Origin: HK1 sp965202735
GTDB lineage: Bacteria; Pseudomonadota; Gammaproteobacteria; HK1
Assembly (NCBI GenBank): GCA_965202735.1
Contig: OZ241844.1
Coordinates: 2,480,001 to 2,544,000, forward strand
DNA: 64,000 nucleotides
Reading direction: 5' to 3'
Part shown: positions 18,034 through 24,899 of the stretch, one piece after another
Position numbering within the stretch: position 1 is the first letter of the stretch
Layout: every line of letters begins with the position of its first letter
Program-made: the position numbers and the translations under genes
Notes under the pieces: generated by a model
Database searches by the model: none
The model's input: only the letters and a program-made list of their open reading frames with translations
What the model was told of the DNA's origin: nothing

Positions 18034-18184
18034 GACGGTACGGAGCGAAGCAAGGACAACAATCAATCGAAACTAATATGTTTCATAGAAAACTGTCAAT
18101 TGATTTATGTTTCAGGCGCCCTGATCATTGCACTCCATGAAGGCCCCGGATGTTCCGGCGGCCTTGGAACAGGAGCCTGGAGCC
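18034..18184. promoter_or_regulatory. AT-rich divergent control region with inverted repeats
   Basis: Between the LysR gene and the miniprotein gene lies an AT-rich patch (about 18050-18115) in otherwise GC-rich DNA. It contains the dyad TTTC-ATA-GAAA near 18080 and inverted ATCAAT / ATTGAT about 40 bases apart. These are plausible LysR binding sites. No experiment supports them. Confidence 0.5.
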
Positions 18185-18271
18185 ATGTTCGCCGAAGCAG
18201 CCACCCGAGTCGGATTCGCCTACGCCGCGTCGCTCGCCATCTTCACCGTGCTGATGCACGTCGTGGCCTGA
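18185..18271 (+). CDS. 28-residue membrane miniprotein, copy 1
   Basis: A short frame from ATG to TGA, preceded by AGGAG ten bases upstream, encodes a 28-residue peptide beginning MFAEAATRVGFAYAA and ending FTVLMHVVA. Residues 10-28 form one hydrophobic helix. The same gene with its leader is repeated 183 bases downstream with a Tyr to Cys change. Strong conservation of the peptide against looser flanks suggests it is translated. I do not know the family. Confidence 0.6.
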   Translation: MFAEAATRVGFAYAASLAIFTVLMHVVA

Positions 18272-18367
18272 CGCTTGCCATTCGCGACGGCCGCGGACAA
18301 CCCGAGTCCGCGGCCCCGAGAAAGCAGCGGCCCCGAGACAGCGGCCCTGAAACAGGAGCCTGGAGCC

Positions 18368-18454
18368 ATGTTCGCCGAAGCAGCCACCCGAGTCGGATTC
18401 GCCTGTGCCGCGTCGCTCGCCATCTTCACCGTGCTGATGCACGTCGTGGCCTGA
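18368..18454 (+). CDS. 28-residue membrane miniprotein, copy 2
   Basis: This tandem duplicate of the frame at 18185 has the same ribosome site and the same peptide except Cys for Tyr at residue 13. The duplicated unit is 183 bp and includes the leader and about 30 bases after the stop. It precedes the convergent homocysteine methyltransferase-like gene by 61 bases. Confidence 0.6.
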   Translation: MFAEAATRVGFACAASLAIFTVLMHVVA

Positions 18455-18515
18455 CGCTTGCCATTCGCGACGGCCGCGGGCAGCCATCCCCGCGGTCCGT
18501 CGAGGGGGCGCCGGC

Positions 18516-19421
18516 TCAGGTCCGAAGACGCTCCGCCACCGCCCGGATGTGGTCCGGGCCGAGTCCGCAGCACCCGCCCACCACCTTCACGCCGTCCTCC
18601 ACCCATCGCGCCGCGACGTCCGCGAACGCCTCCGGAGCCGCCACATTCTCGAACCGCCAGTTCGGCGGCTCGATGCTCCCGCAGTTGGGCCACGCGCCGA
18701 GCGGCGCCTCGCACACCCGGCGGGCGCACTCGATCCCGGGCCCGGTGTGGCCGATCTCGGAGTGCATGATGGCGACGAGCGACTCGCCCCGGCCGGTGAC
18801 CGCGCCGAGGACGTCCCCGAGCGGCATCGGCTCGCCGACCGTGCCCTGCGTCGTCAGCGCGCCGCCCTCGTCCACCACGCAACTGAAGCCGGACCAGACC
18901 GGCAGTCCGACCGACAGCGCGGCGTCCACCGCCGCGGTGCTCCACTCGATGTCGCGCAGCATCTCCAGCACCAGGAGGTCGACGCCGGCCTCGGCGAGCC
19001 ACTCCGCCTGCCTGCGAAGTCCGTCGGCGTGCTCCCGCGGAGCCTGCCGGTCCGCCGCGCGGAATCCCGGCGCCATGAGCGAGAGCGAGCCCGCGACCCA
19101 TGCCGGTCCGTCCGCCGCCGCCTCGCGCGCTTCGAGCGCAAGCTCCGCCGAGCGCAGGTTGATCTCGCGGGCCCGGCCGCCGTATCCCGCCGCTGCGACG
19201 TGCTGGGGGGCGGTGGCGTAGGTGTTGGCGATGATGACCTCGGCTCCGGCCCGCAGGTACTCCGCGTGCAGGTCGCGAAGGATGTCCGGATGGGTGATGG
19301 CGGCGAGGCCGCTCCAGGTGTCGGCGCTCATGGGGACGCCGAGGCGCTGGAGCTCGGTGCTGACCGCTCCGTCGAGGATGATCGGGCGGGCGTCGGAGAA
19401 TCGTTCGGCGAGGTCCTGCAC
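18516..19421 (-). CDS. Homocysteine S-methyltransferase family protein
   Basis: The 301-residue zinc-dependent methyltransferase fold has ILDGAVSTELQRLG at the start and the zinc ligands in the PNCG motif and the C-terminal VVGGCCGLGPDHI. Relatives transfer methyl from S-methylmethionine, betaine or similar donors to homocysteine. I chose GTG at 19421 because GGGAGAG lies 8 bases upstream; a longer frame to 19472 exists. The donor cannot be told from sequence. Confidence 0.82.
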   Translation of the reverse strand: MQDLAERFSDARPIILDGAVSTELQRLGVPMSADTWSGLAAITHPDILRDLHAEYLRAGAEVIIANTYATAPQHVAAAGYGGRAREINLRSAELALEAREAAADGPAWVAGSLSLMAPGFRAADRQAPREHADGLRRQAEWLAEAGVDLLVLEMLRDIEWSTAAVDAALSVGLPVWSGFSCVVDEGGALTTQGTVGEPMPLGDVLGAVTGRGESLVAIMHSEIGHTGPGIECARRVCEAPLGAWPNCGSIEPPNWRFENVAAPEAFADVAARWVEDGVKVVGGCCGLGPDHIRAVAERLRT

Positions 19422-19838
19422 GGGGGCGCTCTCCCTGCGAAGGCGTGGCTGGCGGCCGGGGCCCTGCCGCACCCGGGACGGCCGGGCGCTCTTCCCGCCG
19501 GGCGCTCTCCCTGCGAATGCGGAGCCGGTCGGGCCTGGGGGAAGTCTAACCCGCCGTGCGCGCTCGGCGTCCAGGCGCCGCGCCCATCGATTCTGACCGC
19601 CGTACCGGAACGAGTCCGTCGTCCCTGCGTCCCGGCGCGGTGATGTGTGCCGAAGCCGTTGCCGAAACTGTTGCCGAAACTTGTGCCGGCATCCGTACTG
19701 TACCTACGATATGTTCCTGCAAACTGACCCTGCAAAACGATCATGGTCGGGTTGACCACCCCGCCGCATGAAAGGGCGGGTCGCAACGCCGCGATTGCTG
19801 GAGCGCGGGCACCCTTTCCGAGCGTACTTTCACGGCAA
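19422..19838. other. Intergenic region with small direct repeats
   Basis: About 417 bases without a supported gene. A 17-bp direct repeat (GGGCGCTCTCCCTGCGA) occurs at 19424 and 19500. A 12-bp repeat (GTTGCCGAAACT) occurs twice near 19660. No UPF0175-type antitoxin precedes the PIN-like gene that follows. Confidence 0.6.
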
Positions 19839-20330
19839 ATGGCGGAACAGCTCGTCGCCGCGGACGCGGGCCCGCTGATCGGACTCGCATCCGCCGGAGC
19901 GTCCGGTCTGCTTCGGGAGCTGTTCCTCAAGGTCACCGTGACGGCGGCGGTTCGCGATGAAGTGCTTGCCGGCGGCGCTCTGCCGGGTGCGCGGGAGCTT
20001 GAAGCCGCAATGCGTGATGGATGGATTGTCGTGACCCCCAATCCCGACGACCCGGAGTACGTGGATCTCGGCGCCGGCGAATCCGGCACGCTTGCTCTCG
20101 CACGGAGCCACCCGGGGGCGTGTCTCGTGCTGATGGACGATCCGCTCGGCAGGTCTCATGCCCGAGTGCATGATCTCGCCGTGACCGGCTTGGCCGGTGT
20201 ACTGCTCGCGGCCAGGCATGCAGGGCTTGCCGGCAGCATCCGGCCGTTCTTCGAGCGGCTGGAGCGAAGCGACTTCAGGCTGTCCGGAGAGACCGTCCGC
20301 ACCGTGCTCGACCAGGCCGGAGAAGCCTGA
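19839..20330 (+). CDS. DUF3368-type PIN-like protein, possible orphan toxin
   Basis: The 163-residue product has PIN-like acidic positions: Asp in VAADAGPLIGLA, Glu in VRDEVL, Glu in GAGESGTLALA and Asp in LVLMDDPLGR. This matches DUF3368 proteins, putative RNases usually paired with a small UPF0175 antitoxin. No antitoxin is visible upstream. I chose ATG at 19839 because homology starts at MAEQLVAADAG; the frame extends to 19743. Confidence 0.7.
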   Translation: MAEQLVAADAGPLIGLASAGASGLLRELFLKVTVTAAVRDEVLAGGALPGARELEAAMRDGWIVVTPNPDDPEYVDLGAGESGTLALARSHPGACLVLMDDPLGRSHARVHDLAVTGLAGVLLAARHAGLAGSIRPFFERLERSDFRLSGETVRTVLDQAGEA

Positions 20331-20409
20331 AGGGCTGGATTCGCGCACGAACGGCCCGGGACCCCCGGCGCCGCCTCGTGGCGGGAGCCGCAACCACGGA
20401 GGAAACGCG

Positions 20410-20799
20410 ATGAACGAGTTCAGCAACCCCAGGCAGGTCCATCCGCCGCTCGGCGCCTACTCGCATACGGTGAAGGTGCCGCCGAACGCCACCTGGCTCG
20501 TCCTGTCCGGCCAGGTGGGGATCGATGCGAAGGGCAAGCTCCGGACCGGCCTGCGCCGGCAGGCCGAGCAGGTGTTCCGCAACATCCTCGCGTGCCTGCG
20601 CGCGCACCGGATGCAGAAGGAGGACCTGGTGAAGCTCGTGGTCTACCTCACCGACTCGCGGTTCGTCGAGGAGTACCGCGCGGCGCGCGCCGAGGTGCTC
20701 GGCGGCGACGTGCTCCCGGCCTCGACGCTGCTCGTGATCGACGGCCTCGCGCACCCGGACATGCTGATCGAGGTGGAGGCCTGGGCGGCGAAGGAGTGA
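20410..20799 (+). CDS. RidA/YjgF family protein
   Basis: The 129-residue protein has the Rid family order: YSHTVKVPPNATWLVLSGQV, QAEQVFRNILACL, LVKLVVYLTDSR and a C-terminal MLIEVEAWAAKE. Typical members hydrolyse reactive enamine/imine intermediates from PLP enzymes. The Arg that marks canonical RidA activity near residue 105 is not obvious here, so it may be a divergent subfamily. GGAGG precedes the ATG. Confidence 0.85.
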   Translation: MNEFSNPRQVHPPLGAYSHTVKVPPNATWLVLSGQVGIDAKGKLRTGLRRQAEQVFRNILACLRAHRMQKEDLVKLVVYLTDSRFVEEYRAARAEVLGGDVLPASTLLVIDGLAHPDMLIEVEAWAAKE

Positions 20800-20938
20800 C
20801 GCCGGCCGCCGGTGGCCGGGCCGCCGGTGACGACACGCCGGAACCGCGAGAGCCCGGCACCGCGGCAGCCGTCCGAACCGTGTCATGAGTACCGCGCCCC
20901 GGCCGGGACGGAGCTTTCAATCGAGCCTGCGAGGCAGG

Positions 20939-21069
20939 CAGGGCTCTCCAGAAGTCGTGACGAACGGTTCATCGGTCCCTCGGTCCGGGCCTTCGATGCC
21001 GGAAGACCGCCCGTCACCGTGCGATCTTCCGGTCGGGCGGCCAATGACCGCGACTTTTGAATGGTCCTG
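20939..21069 (-). repeat. R2 repeat, copy 1
   Basis: The 131-bp element begins CAGGGCTCTCC and ends GAATGGTCCTG, imperfect inverted ends. It is flanked by a perfect 10-bp direct repeat, GCGAGGCAGG, at 20929-20938 and 21070-21079. The second copy is at 45340-45543 in the other orientation with about 95% identity. The start codon proposed for the downstream gene (21044) lies inside it. Confidence 0.85.
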
Positions 21070-22429
21070 GCGAGGCAGGCGGAGCCTTCCGGCTCTGCTC
21101 CTGGCGTGCCTCGCGCTGGCGCCGCTGCCGGTTCCGACGCAAGTGTCGGCTCACCCCGGCGGACTGGCGGCGGACGGCTGCCACCGCCATCGGGCGAGCG
21201 GCGCCTGTCACTGCCATCGGACCGGAGCGAGCCGACCCGGCTGCGGGGTCGAGGCCGACGGGGGTGGAGCCGGAGCGGAGGACGGGGGTGGAGCCGGAGC
21301 GAGGGACGGAGGTGGAGCCGGAGCGGGGGACGGGGGTGGAGCCGAGGCGAGGGACGGGGAGGGAGCCGGAGCGGAGGACGGGGAAGGAGCCGGGGCGAGG
21401 GACGGGGGTGGAGCCGGAGCGAGGGATGGGGAGGGAGCCGGAGCGGGGGACGGGGAAGGAGCCGGAGCGGGGGACGAAGGTGGAGCCCGCATCGAGGCCG
21501 AATCCGGCGCCGTGCCGGTCGACGCCGGCGGGGAAGGCGAGCCGGCGGGGCGCCGGCCGGCGTCCATCGACCCGCCTGCGCCCGGGGAGCGGGTCCGGAT
21601 CGCGACCTGGAACCTCAACCGGCTGCACTGGCGCACCGGCGGGGCGCTGTGGCGCGGTGCGCCCGCCCGCGGCGACGAGGACTACCGGACCCTGGCCCGA
21701 TACGTCCGCATTCTCGATGCGGACGTCATCGCCTTCCAGGAGGTGAACGGCCCGCGCGCCGCGGCCCGCGTGTTCCCCCCTCGCGACTACGACCTCCATT
21801 TCTCGGGGCGCCACGACCCGCGCTACGACGACATCTACAACGGGTTCGCGGTGCGCAGGGGAAGATTCGATCGCGTGGTGAAGCGCGACTACGAGGCGCT
21901 CGGTCTCGGCTCCGGCTCCCGCTACCAGTTGCGTTGGGGTGTCGACCTCATGGTCGCGCGCGAAGGACGGACGCTTCGCCTGCTCAACGTGCACCTCAAG
22001 TCGAAGTGCTTCGGCAGGAGTCTCGAAAATCCCCGCAGCCGAGCGTGTCGGACGCTCGCCCGGCAGGTCGGGCCGCTGGAGGCGTGGATCGACGACCGCT
22101 GGCGCGAAGGCGCGCCGTTCGCGGTGCTGGGAGACTTCAACCGCGAAATGGACCGGCACGGGGAGCACGACCACCTGTGGGCGGCCATCGACGATGGCGA
22201 TCCTCCGGGACTCGCGCTCCACCGGCTGTCGGCCGGCCGTGGCCCGGCGTGCTGGAGAGGCACCTCACGTCATTTTCGCTACCCGATCGACTTCTTCGTG
22301 TTCGGCGCGCGCGCTTGGACCCGGGTGGACGCAGGGTCGTTCCGACAAGTCGTCTGGACCGATGCCGACGCGGACCCGCGCCGCGGCCTGCCCTCCGACC
22401 ACTGTCCGATCGCGGTCGACCTCTTCTGA
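21044..22429 (+). CDS. Secreted endonuclease/exonuclease/phosphatase-family protein
   Basis: The 461-residue product starts with a signal-like segment (RSLPALLLACLALAPLP). A short His/Cys motif follows (HPGGLAADGCHRH, then GACHCHR), then an 8-residue Gly-Ala repeat. The C-terminal EEP domain has IATWNLNRLHW, DVIAFQEVNG, LLNVHLKSKC, VLGDFNRE and LPSDHCPIAVDL, which together give the metal-binding and catalytic residues of DNase I-like enzymes. It is probably an extracellular or periplasmic nuclease or phosphodiesterase. The ATG at 21044 gives a sensible signal peptide and lies inside repeat R2. Confidence 0.8.
   Translation: MTATFEWSWRGRRSLPALLLACLALAPLPVPTQVSAHPGGLAADGCHRHRASGACHCHRTGASRPGCGVEADGGGAGAEDGGGAGARDGGGAGAGDGGGAEARDGEGAGAEDGEGAGARDGGGAGARDGEGAGAGDGEGAGAGDEGGARIEAESGAVPVDAGGEGEPAGRRPASIDPPAPGERVRIATWNLNRLHWRTGGALWRGAPARGDEDYRTLARYVRILDADVIAFQEVNGPRAAARVFPPRDYDLHFSGRHDPRYDDIYNGFAVRRGRFDRVVKRDYEALGLGSGSRYQLRWGVDLMVAREGRTLRLLNVHLKSKCFGRSLENPRSRACRTLARQVGPLEAWIDDRWREGAPFAVLGDFNREMDRHGEHDHLWAAIDDGDPPGLALHRLSAGRGPACWRGTSRHFRYPIDFFVFGARAWTRVDAGSFRQVVWTDADADPRRGLPSDHCPIAVDLF
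21255..21494 (+). repeat. 24-bp minisatellite in the EEP gene
   Basis: About ten units of 24 bp encode eight-residue repeats of the form GGGAGARD and GEGAGAED between the His/Cys motif and the nuclease domain. The frame is preserved throughout. Confidence 0.85.
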
Positions 22430-22586
22430 CCCGCTCGCCCGCGGCCATCGGCGCCGGCAGCTCGCCGCTCCGCTCCGCAGGACGAAGTGCCTGTGCGCAG
22501 ACGCGAGGCTTGCCTGCCTGCGCGGGGGCGAGAGCGGCGGCCGGCCCGCCACGGGCCGAGGCCGTCTCCGGTCAGGCCGTCCCAGG

Positions 22587-23990
22587 TCAGGCCGCCAGGA
22601 CTCCGGTGTGCTCGCGGATATGCGCCATCACCGCCGGCAGGTCGTTCGGCAGGGTCGCGCAGCGCTCCTTGCGCCGATGGAGGCCGGCGAGACGGTCGGG
22701 CAGGGGGGGGCGAATGCCGGTGGCGCGCTCGACCGCCTCGGGGAACTTGGCGGGGTGGGCCGTCGCGAGCGTGATCATCGGGGTTCCGCGTGCGCCGCGC
22801 AGTCGCTGCGCCACCGCCACCCCGACCGCGGTGTGCGGGTCGATGACCATCCCGGTGTCGCGGTGCACCGCGGCGATGGTCTCCAGCGTTTCCGATTCCG
22901 TGCAGCGCCCCGCGTGGAACAGCGCCTGGACCGTTGCGGCGGCGTCTTCTCCGATCCGGAACGCGCGATGCTCGGCGAGCTGGCGCATCAGTCCGGCGGT
23001 GTATCCGGCGTCGCGGTCGTGCATCTCGAACAGCAGCCGCTCGAAGTTGCTGGAGACCTGGATGTCCATCGACGGCGACAAGGTCGGAGTGACCTCGGTG
23101 AGGCGGTGGTCGCCGGTGGTGAGCGCGCGGGTGAGGATGTCGTTCTCGTTGCTTGCGACCACCAGCCGGTCCACCGGGAGGCCCATCCGCTGCGCGACGA
23201 ACCCCGCGAACACGTCGCCGAAGTTCCCCGAGGGCACCGAGAACGACACCGGGACGTCGGGGCCGCCCAGGGCCAGCGCGGAGGTGACGTAGTACACGAC
23301 CTGCGGAACGATGCGCGCCCAGTTGATCGAGTTCACCCCCGACAGCCGGAGCTCGCTGCGAAAGGCGGTGTCGTTGAACATCGACTTGAGCATCGCCTGG
23401 CAGTCGTCGAACGTGCCTTCGATCGCGATGTTGTGGACGTTGGCGGCGTCGACCGTGGTCATCTGCCGGCGCTGGACCTCGGAGACGCGCCCGGCCGGAT
23501 GAAGGATGAAGATGGTGGCCCGCTCGCGGCCCCTGATCGCCTCGATGGCGGCCGAGCCGGTGTCCCCGGAGGTGGCGCCGACGATCGTGGTGCGGGCGGA
23601 GTGGCGTTCGAGGAAGTGGTCGTAGAGCCGCCCGAGCACCTGGAGCGCGATGTCCTTGAACGCGAGCGTCGGACCGTGGAACAGCTCCAGCAGCCAGTGG
23701 TTCGGGCCGAGCTGCGCGAGCGGCGCCACCGCGGCGTGCCCGAATCCCGCATACGCGGCCTCGACGATCGAGCGGAGCGCCGGCGGGTCGATGCTGTCGC
23801 CGGTGAAGCGGGAGATGATCGTGTGGGCCGCGCCGGCGTAGTCGCGGCCGCGAAGCTCGGCGAGCTCGTCGCGGGTGAGGGTCGGCCACCGCTCCGGGAC
23901 GTAGAGCCCCCCGTCCGAGGCGAGCCCCGCGAGGAGCACGCCCTCGAAGTCGAGGATCGGCGCGCGGCCGCGGGTGCTGACGTATCGCAT
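22587..23990 (-). CDS. thrC: Threonine synthase
   Basis: The 467-residue PLP enzyme converts O-phosphohomoserine to threonine. It has the long-form N-terminus MRYVSTRGRAPILDFEG, the PLP lysine in HGPTLAFKDIALQ, ATSGDTGSAAIEA for phosphate binding, and the VPSGNFGDVFAGF region. The ATG at 23990 matches the usual family start. Downstream (towards 22430) lies a gap of about 157 bases with nothing recognisable. Confidence 0.94.
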   Translation of the reverse strand: MRYVSTRGRAPILDFEGVLLAGLASDGGLYVPERWPTLTRDELAELRGRDYAGAAHTIISRFTGDSIDPPALRSIVEAAYAGFGHAAVAPLAQLGPNHWLLELFHGPTLAFKDIALQVLGRLYDHFLERHSARTTIVGATSGDTGSAAIEAIRGRERATIFILHPAGRVSEVQRRQMTTVDAANVHNIAIEGTFDDCQAMLKSMFNDTAFRSELRLSGVNSINWARIVPQVVYYVTSALALGGPDVPVSFSVPSGNFGDVFAGFVAQRMGLPVDRLVVASNENDILTRALTTGDHRLTEVTPTLSPSMDIQVSSNFERLLFEMHDRDAGYTAGLMRQLAEHRAFRIGEDAAATVQALFHAGRCTESETLETIAAVHRDTGMVIDPHTAVGVAVAQRLRGARGTPMITLATAHPAKFPEAVERATGIRPPLPDRLAGLHRRKERCATLPNDLPAVMAHIREHTGVLAA

Positions 23991-24045
23991 CGGGAATCCG
24001 GTTCGGGCGGCGGAGCGGCGCATCCTATCAGCGCCGAACACCCTT

Positions 24046-24258
24046 GCGCGGTCCGTGGGTGCGGGGAGCGTGGGACCGCCTTCGGCTTCGCGGGCCGGGC
24101 GAGCCGGTGCGCTCCGTGCGTGCGGAGAGCGTGGGACCGGAACGGAGTCTGGCGCGAGAACAGCGCCGCGCGGTCCGTGGGTGCGGGGAGCGTGGCTCCA
24201 GCCGGCCATCATGCGCAAGCGGCAGGACGCGCGGTCCGTGGGTGCGGAGAGCGTGGTC
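24046..24258. repeat. Four 28-bp repeats at exact 61-bp spacing
   Basis: The anchor GAGCGTGG recurs at 24066, 24127, 24188 and 24249, exactly 61 bp apart. About 28 bases are shared (GCGCGGTCCGTGGGTGCG, then GGGAGCGTGG; the second unit has several changes), separated by three unrelated stretches of about 33 bases. The geometry resembles a short type I-E CRISPR array, but the repeats are imperfect and no cas gene is in the window. It lies between thrC and the Lrp gene. Confidence 0.7.
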
Positions 24259-24287
24259 CTTCCCCCGAGCCCGGGCCGGTTCCCCGC

Positions 24288-24770
24288 TCAGTCCCGGATG
24301 TGCGCGAGCGGCAGCGCCGTCTTGTAGCGCACCTGCTTGAGCGCGAAGCTCGACTTGATGCTCGCGATGCCCTCGATGCGGGTGAGGTGGTCCATCAGGA
24401 AGCGCTCGTAGGCGCCGAGGCTCGGCACCACGACCCGGAGCAGGTAGTCGAACTCACCGGTCATCAGGTAGCACTCCATCACCTCGGGCCGCTCGGCGAC
24501 CGCGCTCTCGAACCGCTCCAGCGCGCGTTCGACCTGCCTCTCCAGGGTGACCGTCGCGAAGACGTTGATCGGCAGCCCGATGGCCTCGGCATCGACCAGG
24601 GTGACGTAACGGCGGATGACCTCGGCGTCCTCCAGCGCGCGCACCCGGCGCCAGCACGGCGACGGCGAGAGACCCACCCGGCCGGCGAGCTCCGCGTTCG
24701 AGATGCGGGCCTCCTCCTGGATGACCTCGAGGATCCGTCGGTCGATCGCATCCCAGGATACTCTGGACAT
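24288..24770 (-). CDS. Lrp/AsnC-family regulator
   Basis: The 160-residue protein has the N-terminal helix-turn-helix (DRRILEVIQEEARISNAELA, then GRVGLSPSPCWRRVRALE) and a C-terminal RAM ligand-binding domain (ECYLMTGEFDYLLRVVVPS). It is divergent from the E1 dehydrogenase gene and follows thrC on the same strand, so it may respond to an amino acid and control the dehydrogenase, as Lrp-type regulators near 2-oxoacid dehydrogenases do. Confidence 0.9.
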   Translation of the reverse strand: MSRVSWDAIDRRILEVIQEEARISNAELAGRVGLSPSPCWRRVRALEDAEVIRRYVTLVDAEAIGLPINVFATVTLERQVERALERFESAVAERPEVMECYLMTGEFDYLLRVVVPSLGAYERFLMDHLTRIEGIASIKSSFALKQVRYKTALPLAHIRD

Positions 24771-24899
24771 GTTCTGCCTCTCCAGTGCCAGTTGACGAAA
24801 TCATGTTGCGTACTTTCCGCTCATGGGAGCTGAATTGAAAGCACATTTCGCCGGCTCCGGAATAGACTGACTCGCAGGAAGAAGCTGGAGCGCACGCCG
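24771..24899. promoter_or_regulatory. Divergent promoter region, Lrp gene / E1 gene
   Basis: This 129-base spacer is richer in A and T than its surroundings (for example ATTGAAAGCACATTTCG). It must hold both promoters and probably Lrp sites. No clear consensus operator is visible. Confidence 0.5.
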
